Made by a program: the position numbers and the translations under genes. From Acidobacteriaceae bacterium (GTDB taxonomy: Bacteria; Acidobacteriota; Terriglobia; Terriglobales; Acidobacteriaceae), in assembly GCA_030044455.1 (NCBI GenBank), contig JASHVU010000243.1:1-16160 (forward strand): a stretch of DNA of 16,160 nucleotides, written 5' to 3'. Positions 1-5,566 of this stretch are shown here, piece by piece. How positions within the stretch are numbered: the stretch's first letter is position 1; the number at the start of each line of letters is the position of its first letter. The notes beneath the pieces are model-generated. The model did no database searches and had not been told where the DNA came from. It was given only the letters and a program-made list of their open reading frames with translations.

Positions 1-1387
1 GCGGATCGGTCGCCTTCAGGTGCTTGAAGCGGGCCTGAATGGCATCGACCTTGGGCTTGATGCGCATCATCTTGATCTGCGATCGCATCATCATGATGCG
101 CGTGGGCAGCATGAGCAGTGTGAAGGCCGCGGTAAAGATGATGATGGCCCATCCCCAGTTGGGAATGCCGTGGTACACGATGAAGCGCAGCGCCAGATAA
201 AGCGGCTTGGCAATCACTGTCCACATTCCGAACTGAATGAGCGATTCGAGAGAGGGACCATCGGCGCGCCCGCTCGCGCCCACCGCGTGAACCGACGCCA
301 GCACCTCGCTGGCTTTTGGGCCTGCGAAGAGGCGCGCACGTGTCGCGCCGTCGATGGAACCAACTCCAACTCCCAGCACGTCGGCGGATTGTTGTTTGCT
401 GTTGGGATCGCTTGGATTGACAGGCAGGGGAATGCTGTTGTGCAGGGTTACAACGGTGGTGTTCTCGGGTGAATCGGGAAGGAAGGCAGCGGCAAAGTAT
501 AAATCCATGATTGCCGCGTACTGGTAGGGAGCGTTAAGCGTTGCGTCATCGCTCACTTTGGCTGCGGCCAGCGAGTCCTGCTTGTTATCGAGCGACCAGG
601 CAAAGAACGACGGTGTACGTGTCTGTCCACCGCGCATACCTACCGAGTGGAACTCTTCCATGTCACCGAGGCCGGCCGGCCACTGGAGCAGCGCCCGCAC
701 GGGCTGGCCGTATTGTTGTACTTCGGTGCTTATGCTGATCACGTAACTGGTATCGAAGTGAATGCTCTTCACCACGTCGATACCGTTCTGCGCATAGTGG
801 TAGGCGATGGTTGCCGGAGCAATTACAAAACTTGAACCCGAAGCCGGTTCGCCATTCACCGTCGTCTGATAGAGCGCCTGATTCAATTGGCTCATTGAGA
901 CCGGCGAATCGGGATAGGTGAAAATCGACAAAGGAAGGCCGAAGCGGGCAGCAGCCTGGGGTTGAACAAGATCGAGCGGCTTGCCCGAATTGTCGAAGTA
1001 CTTCTTCAGGTACCAATGCTTGACCAGCGCGCCGCGATTGGTGAATACGATTTTGTAGAGTTCGTTTTCGACCGTAGTCTCAGATTCACTGGATGCAGTA
1101 ATCGTGGGCGACGGAGCCGGCTGGGCTGCGGGCTTGCCCGCGTGGTTCACGGGTTGAGAAACGGGTGCGGCGCCTTCTAATGCGGCCGGCGCTTGAGGAG
1201 CGGTTGTTTGTGCCGTCTGTGTCTGCGGAACTGTCGGCTGCTCTGGCTTGGGTTTGGCAAAAAAGTATTGGTAGCCAATAATCGCGATAAAGACCAGCAG
1301 CATGAAGAAAATGGTGCTGCGCATGTCGCCGCCGCCCCCGCCACCGGGGCCGTGCGATTGAAGATTGGGATTCTGGATTTCGGGCAA
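1..1387 (-). CDS. yidC: Membrane protein insertase YidC (partial, C-terminus beyond left edge)
   Basis: YidC/Oxa1/Alb3 insertase, which inserts and folds inner-membrane proteins alone or with SecYEG. The first 462 codons are visible. They hold a glycine-rich start, TM1 at about residues 22-43, a Pro/Gln-rich linker, the large periplasmic P1 domain (about 85-385) with the family motif FAGPK near its end, and the segment up to and just past TM2 with PNWGWAIII (about 409-417). The cytoplasmic loop starts with IKMMRIKPKVDAIQ; the remaining helices lie outside the window. I chose a TTG start: it is preceded by AGGAAA six bases upstream, and the encoded start PEIQNPNLQS matches my recollection of acidobacterial YidC. 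The only nearby ATG in frame is codon 21, at the edge of TM1. It follows yidD by 42 bp in the rpmH-rnpA-yidD-yidC order. The position equivalent to E. coli Arg366 in the TM2 groove is Thr423. Identity is secure; the start is likely. Confidence 0.96.
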   Translation of the reverse strand, partial: MPEIQNPNLQSHGPGGGGGGDMRSTIFFMLLVFIAIIGYQYFFAKPKPEQPTVPQTQTAQTTAPQAPAALEGAAPVSQPVNHAGKPAAQPAPSPTITASSESETTVENELYKIVFTNRGALVKHWYLKKYFDNSGKPLDLVQPQAAARFGLPLSIFTYPDSPVSMSQLNQALYQTTVNGEPASGSSFVIAPATIAYHYAQNGIDVVKSIHFDTSYVISISTEVQQYGQPVRALLQWPAGLGDMEEFHSVGMRGGQTRTPSFFAWSLDNKQDSLAAAKVSDDATLNAPYQYAAIMDLYFAAAFLPDSPENTTVVTLHNSIPLPVNPSDPNSKQQSADVLGVGVGSIDGATRARLFAGPKASEVLASVHAVGASGRADGPSLESLIQFGMWTVIAKPLYLALRFIVYHGIPNWGWAIIIFTAAFTLLMLPTRIMMMRSQIKMMRIKPKVDAIQARFKHLKATDP

Positions 1388-1393
1388 CGGATG

Positions 1394-1399
1394 TTTCCT
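1394..1399 (-). promoter_or_regulatory. Ribosome binding site of yidC
   Basis: AGGAAA on the minus strand lies six bases before a TTG codon. No ATG or GTG offers a comparable start in this frame, so this site decides the non-ATG start of yidC. Confidence 0.55.
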
Positions 1400-1429
1400 G
1401 TCGGCGACGCCAAGAGGCAGACGCTCTTT

Positions 1430-1744
1430 CTATGGTAATGGCTCGGGGGGAAGCGGGCTTCCAGTGGAGCAGTCTGGGGACGATGTATTAGCGGGTCGAG
1501 GAAAGCCTTCACTCTTCTTCGCTGCCGGCACGGGATCGAATCCCCCGCGAGTAAACGGGTGACACCGCAGTAGCCGCCATGTCGCCAAGACGCTGCCCCG
1601 GAGTGGTCCATGGGTGGCGATTGCAACCTCAGCATATTCAGAGCAGGTGGGAACAAATTTGCATCCGCCCGGACTGATGGCGTGGAGCGCCGGCGAAAAC
1701 CAGCGGCGATAGGCAGCGAGAAGTGCGAGAAGAACGCGCGTCAT
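1430..1744 (-). CDS. yidD: Membrane protein insertion efficiency factor YidD
   Basis: Small YidD protein of 104 residues, thought to sit at the inner face of the membrane and assist YidC-dependent insertion. The family signature is complete: an N-terminal amphipathic stretch with YRRWFSP, then [31 protein letters not shown] and GGFDPVP. The tail after residue 75 (KKSEGF onward, Pro/Ser-rich) is variable in this family. Its ATG overlaps the rnpA stop in an ATGA arrangement (1741-1744), which points to translational coupling, and yidC follows 42 bp later. The reading frame is not in doubt. Confidence 0.95.
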   Translation of the reverse strand: MTRVLLALLAAYRRWFSPALHAISPGGCKFVPTCSEYAEVAIATHGPLRGSVLATWRLLRCHPFTRGGFDPVPAAKKSEGFPRPANTSSPDCSTGSPLPPEPLP

Positions 1745-2181
1745 GACTGATCGACCGGTGGAGGCGAGCCATTCAACTTCGCCGCTGCGCGTGCTGCCTC
1801 TGCCATAGCCTGTTCTAGGATACGCACAACTTCGGCCTCAAGTTTCGCGAATTCCATTGTGAGCACAGCCCGCCGCGGATGAAGGATGAGGTCGTATCCC
1901 GCAGGAATGAGGCCAATGTGACGGCGCAGAGCCTCGCGCATGCGGCGCTTGATGCGGTTGCGTTCAGGGGCCTTTCCCAGCACTTTGCCCGCCGTCAGGC
2001 CAACCCGCGGCCCGGCCGGGCCGCAAGAGTCCTTCTCTGCCGTTTGCGGGGCCAGAAACCAGCTCATTGAAGACGACTGCCTTTTGCGAGATGCCGCATA
2101 GGCGCGTTGATAATCGGCGTGCTTGCGCAAACGCACCCCGGCCATTGACTTGCGCGGCGTTGAGTTGGACTGGGCATTCAT
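1741..2181 (-). CDS. rnpA: Ribonuclease P protein component
   Basis: Protein subunit of RNase P, which with the RNA subunit removes 5' leaders from pre-tRNAs. The central RNR motif is clear at residues 74-88 ([15 protein letters not shown]). It is preceded by [12 protein letters not shown] (about 17-28), the usual start of the folded domain, and by [17 protein letters not shown]. The C-terminus ([13 protein letters not shown] and the following helix) fits the family, with an Ala/Pro-rich tail. The start is uncertain: I give ATG at 2181 (146 residues). The frame stays open to a GTG at 2262, only 10 bp after the rpmH stop, which would add 27 non-conserved residues. An ATG at 2145 would begin right before the conserved domain. 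None has a good Shine-Dalgarno. Overlaps yidD by 4 bp. Confidence 0.94.
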   Translation of the reverse strand: MNAQSNSTPRKSMAGVRLRKHADYQRAYAASRKRQSSSMSWFLAPQTAEKDSCGPAGPRVGLTAGKVLGKAPERNRIKRRMREALRRHIGLIPAGYDLILHPRRAVLTMEFAKLEAEVVRILEQAMAEAARAAAKLNGSPPPVDQS

Positions 2182-2272
2182 CGGGATAGTACCGGGTCCG
2201 GAACGATTGGCGCCTGACTTCCAGACCGTCGGTTGTGGCAAGCAGAACTCGCGTCGGATCACGCGAATCCGC

Positions 2273-2428
2273 TTAGTCGCGGTAGCCGGCGCTTACTGAG
2301 ACGCGCTTCCGCCCTGCCGCGCGGCGGCGGCTGAGCACGGCTGCGCCCGACTTGGTCTTCATGCGCGACCGGAACCCGTGTTTCTTCACACGGCGGTTGC
2401 GGTTGGGTTGAAATGTGCGCTTCGGCAT
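2273..2428 (-). CDS. rpmH: 50S ribosomal protein L34
   Basis: Ribosomal protein L34 of the large subunit, 51 residues, very basic. It starts [20 protein letters not shown] and continues [22 protein letters not shown], which is the textbook L34 sequence, followed by a short VSVSAGYRD tail slightly longer than the common 44-47-residue forms. The start is fixed by CAGGAG nine bases upstream of ATG. It is the first gene of the minus-strand rpmH-rnpA-yidD-yidC cluster and diverges from dnaA across a 623-bp gap, the common bacterial arrangement. Confidence 0.98.
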   Translation of the reverse strand: MPKRTFQPNRNRRVKKHGFRSRMKTKSGAAVLSRRRAAGRKRVSVSAGYRD

Positions 2429-2437
2429 GGATTTGCG

Positions 2438-2443
2438 CTCCTG
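2438..2443 (-). promoter_or_regulatory. Ribosome binding site of rpmH
   Basis: CAGGAG on the minus strand nine bases before the rpmH ATG, with a second purine run (AAGGAA) just upstream. It is one of the stronger sites in the window, as expected for a ribosomal protein gene. Confidence 0.75.
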
Positions 2444-2481
2444 TTTCCTTCAGTAGAATCTTTGCTTTGACAGCATTCTCA

Positions 2482-2487
2482 AGTATA
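2482..2487 (-). promoter_or_regulatory. Possible -10 box of the rpmH operon
   Basis: TATACT on the minus strand about 55 bases upstream of the rpmH ATG differs from TATAAT at one base. The -35 region at 17-18 bp spacing (TGGATT or CTGGAT) is poor, so this is a guess based on position and the -10 match alone. Confidence 0.3.
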
Positions 2488-2753
2488 CCTTAGGTCCCAC
2501 TTCAAATCCAGACTTCGCCGCGCCGGACCCGCAACCGTGTCTTTGATGCCCATCGAATAAATTTCCCAGTGCCACGGCTATCCATGTACACCGTTTCTCG
2601 CATCCAAAGTTGTTCAAGAGCACTGTCCCGGGCCATCCCCCTGAGTAATGTGAGATTGTCCGATTTGGCCATGCATTTTCCGAGGCAAGAAGCGGTTGCT
2701 GGCTTACTTGCGATTACCGCGAGCGAAACTCTGGTAATGTTAATGCCAAGTTT

Positions 2754-2767
2754 CACCAACCTTGGTG
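2754..2767. repeat. Inverted repeat upstream of dnaA promoter
   Basis: CACCAA and TTGGTG flank a 2-bp CC centre, with two more matching bases just outside a single mismatch. The right half can also pair with CCAAG at 2746-2750. It lies just left of the A+T-rich tract and the candidate dnaA -35 box, a position suited to a regulator site. No regulator can be named. Confidence 0.4.
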
Positions 2768-2807
2768 CAACCAAAAATTAATGTAAAAAAGTTATTTAAA
2801 ACAGGGA

Positions 2808-2837
2808 TTGCAACGGCCGCCGGATGTGCGTTACTAT
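2808..2837 (+). promoter_or_regulatory. Candidate dnaA promoter
   Basis: TTGCAA (2808-2813, four of six to TTGACA) is followed after 18 bp by TACTAT (2832-2837, four of six to TATAAT). Directly upstream (2772-2800) is an A/T-run region resembling an UP element. The predicted transcription start, near 2844, gives a leader of about 205 nt before the dnaA ATG. Supported by pattern only. Confidence 0.4.
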
Positions 2838-2842
2838 CCGAA

Positions 2843-2876
2843 ACGTTCAAGTAATTTTCGAACGTCCCACGGGACG
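2843..2876. repeat. Two overlapping palindromes at the predicted dnaA transcription start
   Basis: ACGTTC (2843-2848) and GAACGT (2860-2865) form a 6-bp inverted repeat with an 11-nt spacer. CGTCCC (2863-2868) and GGGACG (2871-2876) form a second one with a 2-nt centre, sharing three bases with the first. They sit at +1 to +30 of the candidate dnaA promoter. They could be operator sites or fold the start of the mRNA. Confidence 0.4.
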
Positions 2877-3038
2877 GTTTACCAAGGCCCCCAAGGCAAC
2901 TCTTCAGGGGCAGACCAGCGGCATATAGGTACGCGGCGATCAAGACTGAGCGAAAAGCTTTGCGGCTTTGCGCTGAGAGAGAGCCATTGCCTCAAATGCC
3001 TGCAATAAACAGCCGGCCGCGCTCTGACGCTTACCGGC

Positions 3039-3043
3039 AAGGA
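3039..3043 (+). promoter_or_regulatory. Ribosome binding site of dnaA
   Basis: AAGGA eight bases before the ATG at 3052. It fixes the dnaA start; no competing in-frame start lies nearby. Confidence 0.7.
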
Positions 3044-3051
3044 TACGTACG

Positions 3052-4464
3052 ATGGCATTTGCAGCTTCATCTACTCCGCCGCCGCTTAACCCGTGGCTCC
3101 AGATTCTCGCAGCATTGGAAAAAAAGGTCATCCGACAATCGTTTGAGACGTGGCTCAAGCCCACGCGATATAGCCACTCCGCAGGCCGGACGCTCTATGT
3201 GCGTGTACCTTCGCCTGAGTTCCAGCACATTGGCGAGAAATACGGCGACCTGATTCAGGAAGCAATCGACCTGCAGTCTCTCGAGTTTGACGACGTGAGC
3301 TTTGTCACCGCTGAAGAGGATCCATCCATTCCTCCGCAACGCAAGGATGGCGGCTTTCCGCCGCTGCCTGCGCATGCGCCCGCCGCTCCTCCGCAGGCTC
3401 CGCAATCGCGTCTGCCTGAACAGGCCCGCTTCGACTGGTCGACAGCCGCGCAGCTCAACCAGCGCTACACCTTCGACGCATTTGTGATAGGCAACGGCAA
3501 CCAGTTTGCGCGCGCAGCCGCGCTGGCCGTGGCTGAGCGGCCTTCTCGTGCCTACAATCCGCTCTTTCTGTATGGCGGCGTGGGTATGGGCAAGACACAC
3601 CTGATGCACGCGATTGGTCATGAGGTGAAACGCCGCCAGCCGACATCGAGCATCTGCTACGTGTCTGCCGAGAAATTTACCAACGAGATGATCAACTCCA
3701 TTCGCAACGACCGCATGACCAGTTTCCGCGATCGTTTCCGCACGGTGGATGTGCTGCTGATCGACGACATTCAATTCATCTCGCAAAAGGAACGCACGCA
3801 GGAGGAGTTCTTTCATACCTTCAACGCTCTGCACGAAAGCATGAAGCAGGTGGTGATCGCTTCCGATCGTCCGCCCAAAGAACTGACCGAGATTGAGGAG
3901 CGGCTTCGCTCGCGCTTTGAGTGGGGCTTGATTGCCGATATCCAGCCGCCGGACCTTGAGACCAAGGTTGCGATTCTGCAGAAAAAGGCCGAGAGCGAGC
4001 AGGTGCAGCTGCCGACTGACGTGGCGCTCTTCATTGCTTCGAATGTGCGCACCAACGTGCGCGAGCTTGAGGGCGCGCTGGTGAGGCTGATCGCGTGGTG
4101 CCAGCTCAATCGCATGGAGATCACGCTGGTTACAACCCAGCAGTGCCTGAAGCAATTCATCGACATGCAAGTGCGCAAGATCACCATCGAGGCGATTCAG
4201 CGGGCCGTGGCTGAACAATTCGGCATGAGGGTGAGCGACCTGAAGCAGAAGAACAACTCGCGCAACGTGGTTGTGCCGCGGCAGATTGCCATGTACCTGG
4301 CCAAGCAGATGACCGAAGCCAGCCTGCCTGAGATCGGGCGCCAGTTCGGCAACAAGCATCACACCACGGTGATGCACTCCATCGGCAAGATCGACGAGCA
4401 GCGCCGCACCGATAAGGACCTGCATCGCATGATCAACAAGCTGCAGGACGTGCTGAACGCGTAG
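3052..4464 (+). CDS. dnaA: Chromosomal replication initiator protein DnaA
   Basis: AAA+ ATPase that binds DnaA boxes at oriC, melts the duplex and loads the helicase. It has 470 residues, a normal length. Domain I is at about 10-90 (WLQILAALEKKVIRQSFETWL). A Pro/Ala-rich linker (domain II) is at about 95-135. Domain III starts at YTFDAFVIGNGNQFA and has Walker A GGVGMGKT (175-182, Lys181), Walker B LLIDDIQFI (235-243, Asp238/239) and the arginine-containing RLRSRFEWGL. Domain IV carries the DNA-binding signature, here GNKHHTTVMHS (433-443), with His in place of the more common Asp before HTT. It is alone on the plus strand, divergent from rpmH, and is not followed by dnaN, so the dnaA-dnaN operon seen in many bacteria is absent here. 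Confidence 0.99.
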   Translation: MAFAASSTPPPLNPWLQILAALEKKVIRQSFETWLKPTRYSHSAGRTLYVRVPSPEFQHIGEKYGDLIQEAIDLQSLEFDDVSFVTAEEDPSIPPQRKDGGFPPLPAHAPAAPPQAPQSRLPEQARFDWSTAAQLNQRYTFDAFVIGNGNQFARAAALAVAERPSRAYNPLFLYGGVGMGKTHLMHAIGHEVKRRQPTSSICYVSAEKFTNEMINSIRNDRMTSFRDRFRTVDVLLIDDIQFISQKERTQEEFFHTFNALHESMKQVVIASDRPPKELTEIEERLRSRFEWGLIADIQPPDLETKVAILQKKAESEQVQLPTDVALFIASNVRTNVRELEGALVRLIAWCQLNRMEITLVTTQQCLKQFIDMQVRKITIEAIQRAVAEQFGMRVSDLKQKNNSRNVVVPRQIAMYLAKQMTEASLPEIGRQFGNKHHTTVMHSIGKIDEQRRTDKDLHRMINKLQDVLNA

Positions 4465-4466
4465 AG

Positions 4467-4498
4467 CAGCGAGTTAGCGAGTCAGCAAGTCAGCGATA
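4467..4498 (+). repeat. Four imperfect 8-bp tandem repeats after dnaA
   Basis: Starting two bases past the dnaA stop, four octamers follow head to tail: CAGCGAGT, TAGCGAGT, CAGCAAGT, CAGCGATA. Each differs from the consensus CAGCGAGT by no more than two bases. They end four bases before the terminator-like hairpin. No coding function is possible because they lie outside any gene. Confidence 0.7.
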
Positions 4499-4501
4499 GA
4501 A

Positions 4502-4528
4502 CGAAGGCCGCGCATTGCGCGGCCTTCG
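4502..4528. terminator. Perfect 12-bp hairpin between convergent dnaA and lipoprotein gene
   Basis: CGAAGGCCGCGC (4502-4513) and GCGCGGCCTTCG (4517-4528) are perfect complements around a 3-nt ATT loop. The very stable stem lies between the 3' ends of two convergent genes, so it probably terminates both transcripts. There is no real T-run on either side, so it is a non-canonical intrinsic terminator at best. Confidence 0.7.
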
Positions 4529-4553
4529 GCGTATTGCTTGCTCCTCTATGCGC

Positions 4554-5438
4554 TTACTGGCTGGCTTGTGTTGGCGCGACCCCTTGCGGCGCCGGCTCCT
4601 GTATTGTCAGGTCATCGGCGAGCTTGAAGTTCACGACACTCTCCGCCGGAATGTCCAGTGCCCTGTTGCCGGTTGCGCCTGCGGCCGCCGTGCCCGCACC
4701 TCCGCCAACCAGGCCTCCGACCACAAGTCCCACGCCGCCGGTGGCTACACCGCCAACCAGCATGCCGAGGCCGGCTCCTCCGCCAATCATCGCCGCGGAT
4801 CGTCTGCCTTTGCCCTTCTTAGTGCGCTCCAGGTCGCCGGTCGTCAGAGGATACGTAGTGCCGTTCACGACGAGTGAAGTCAGCCTCAGCTCCAGCACCG
4901 ACCGGCCTTTGAAATGTCCACCCCGATGCGATTCGGCCACTACGCCGTTTACGTCTGCGCCCTTAGGCACCACCGCGCTGCCGTCGCTGGCCATCAGCGG
5001 CGACTGAACTTCACCGGTAAAGGTATCGCCGGCATGGCTGGTCTTCACGCTAATCCGCTGATCGATGCGAATCGCCAGCTCAGTGCCTGCGGGAATGGTG
5101 ACGTTCACAGGCTGGGGTGGTGCAGGTGGAGGAGGCACTGCCTCAACCGTGGGTCCCGAGGGCGCGGGCTTCGGCTGGCCTGGAGTTGGAGGTGTTGTGG
5201 TGGTAGTTACCGTTTCGTTCTGCTGCCCCGCTGCCGGCGGTTGAACCACGGTCGTCTCAGTGGTCCCGTCTTTTTCAATCGTCACAACTTGTTGCGCCTT
5301 CCCAGTTGCCGCTGCCTGTTTTCTGGCCTTGTCCAGAGCTTTGTTCTGTTTGGATTCGCAACCTGAAAACGCAACTGCAAGAATCGCGACGAGTGCGACT
5401 GCGCGTGCCGCGCGTGCACATGAGTTTGAAATGCGCAT
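4554..5438 (-). CDS. Glycine-zipper lipoprotein of unknown function
   Basis: Predicted exported lipoprotein of 294 residues. A hydrophobic signal (11-26) ends in AFSG-Cys27, a lipobox-like site. Residues 30-115 are Lys/Gln/Thr/Pro-rich and probably disordered (polyproline around 100-110). A folded segment at about 114-205 begins VTIPAGTELAIRIDQRISVKT and resembles the small beta domain of VirB10/TrbI-type proteins. Residues 217-257 form a long Gly/Ala-rich glycine zipper (GGGAGLGMLVGG and similar), followed by a short segment ending FKLADDLTIQ. The zipper could insert in or pack against the outer membrane. The start is supported by AGGAG seven bases upstream. Such proteins seem common in Acidobacteriota, but I know of no assigned role. 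Convergent with dnaA. Reading frame sure, function open. Confidence 0.85.
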   Translation of the reverse strand: MRISNSCARAARAVALVAILAVAFSGCESKQNKALDKARKQAAATGKAQQVVTIEKDGTTETTVVQPPAAGQQNETVTTTTTPPTPGQPKPAPSGPTVEAVPPPPAPPQPVNVTIPAGTELAIRIDQRISVKTSHAGDTFTGEVQSPLMASDGSAVVPKGADVNGVVAESHRGGHFKGRSVLELRLTSLVVNGTTYPLTTGDLERTKKGKGRRSAAMIGGGAGLGMLVGGVATGGVGLVVGGLVGGGAGTAAAGATGNRALDIPAESVVNFKLADDLTIQEPAPQGVAPTQASQ

Positions 5439-5445
5439 GGCAAAT

Positions 5446-5450
5446 CTCCT
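5446..5450 (-). promoter_or_regulatory. Ribosome binding site of the glycine-zipper lipoprotein gene
   Basis: AGGAG on the minus strand seven bases before the ATG, a strong site that fixes this start. Confidence 0.7.
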
Positions 5451-5539
5451 TTTACTTGTGATGAGGCAACAAATCCGCAGGTTTGCGGTAAGAAAGAGCT
5501 AACAGGTAAGATGCGTGCCGAGAGATATCTGGTGTCCGA

Positions 5540-5551
5540 GCGGCCGGCCGC
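5540..5551. repeat. 12-bp GC palindrome downstream of the nucleoside hydrolase gene
   Basis: GCGGCCGGCCGC is a perfect 12-bp palindrome 15 bp past the stop of the minus-strand hydrolase gene. It has no T-run and may be only a G+C-rich coincidence. Confidence 0.3.
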
Positions 5552-5566
5552 ATTTGCAAGCCGATT

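Larger units (their letters stand above)
2429..3051. other. Gene-free rpmH-dnaA intergenic region, possible origin region
   Basis: This 623-bp stretch holds no reading frame that looks coding on either strand; the short frames here have no family features. It contains the rpmH and dnaA promoter candidates, an A+T-rich tract at about 2770-2800, inverted repeats at 2754-2767, 2843-2865 and 2863-2876, and a tandem octamer GCTTTGCG at 2957-2972. The location between rpmH and dnaA is where many bacteria place oriC. I found no site within one mismatch of TTATCCACA on either strand (nearest: CTATCCATG at about 2578, three mismatches), so an origin here is not supported by DnaA boxes. Confidence 0.5.

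Noticed and set aside
2502..2774. 90-residue minus-strand frame in the rpmH-dnaA spacer
   Set aside because: It has no ribosome binding site, no domain or signal, and is contradicted by other frames of similar length on both strands; treated as non-coding.
3067..4425. 452-residue open frame on the minus strand opposite dnaA
   Set aside because: It is the antisense shadow of dnaA, Leu/His/Arg-rich with no family features; dnaA itself is certain.
5475..5492. CCGCA-GGTT-TGCGG stem between the hydrolase and lipoprotein genes
   Set aside because: The 5-bp stem is short and lacks a convincing T-run; too weak to call a terminator.
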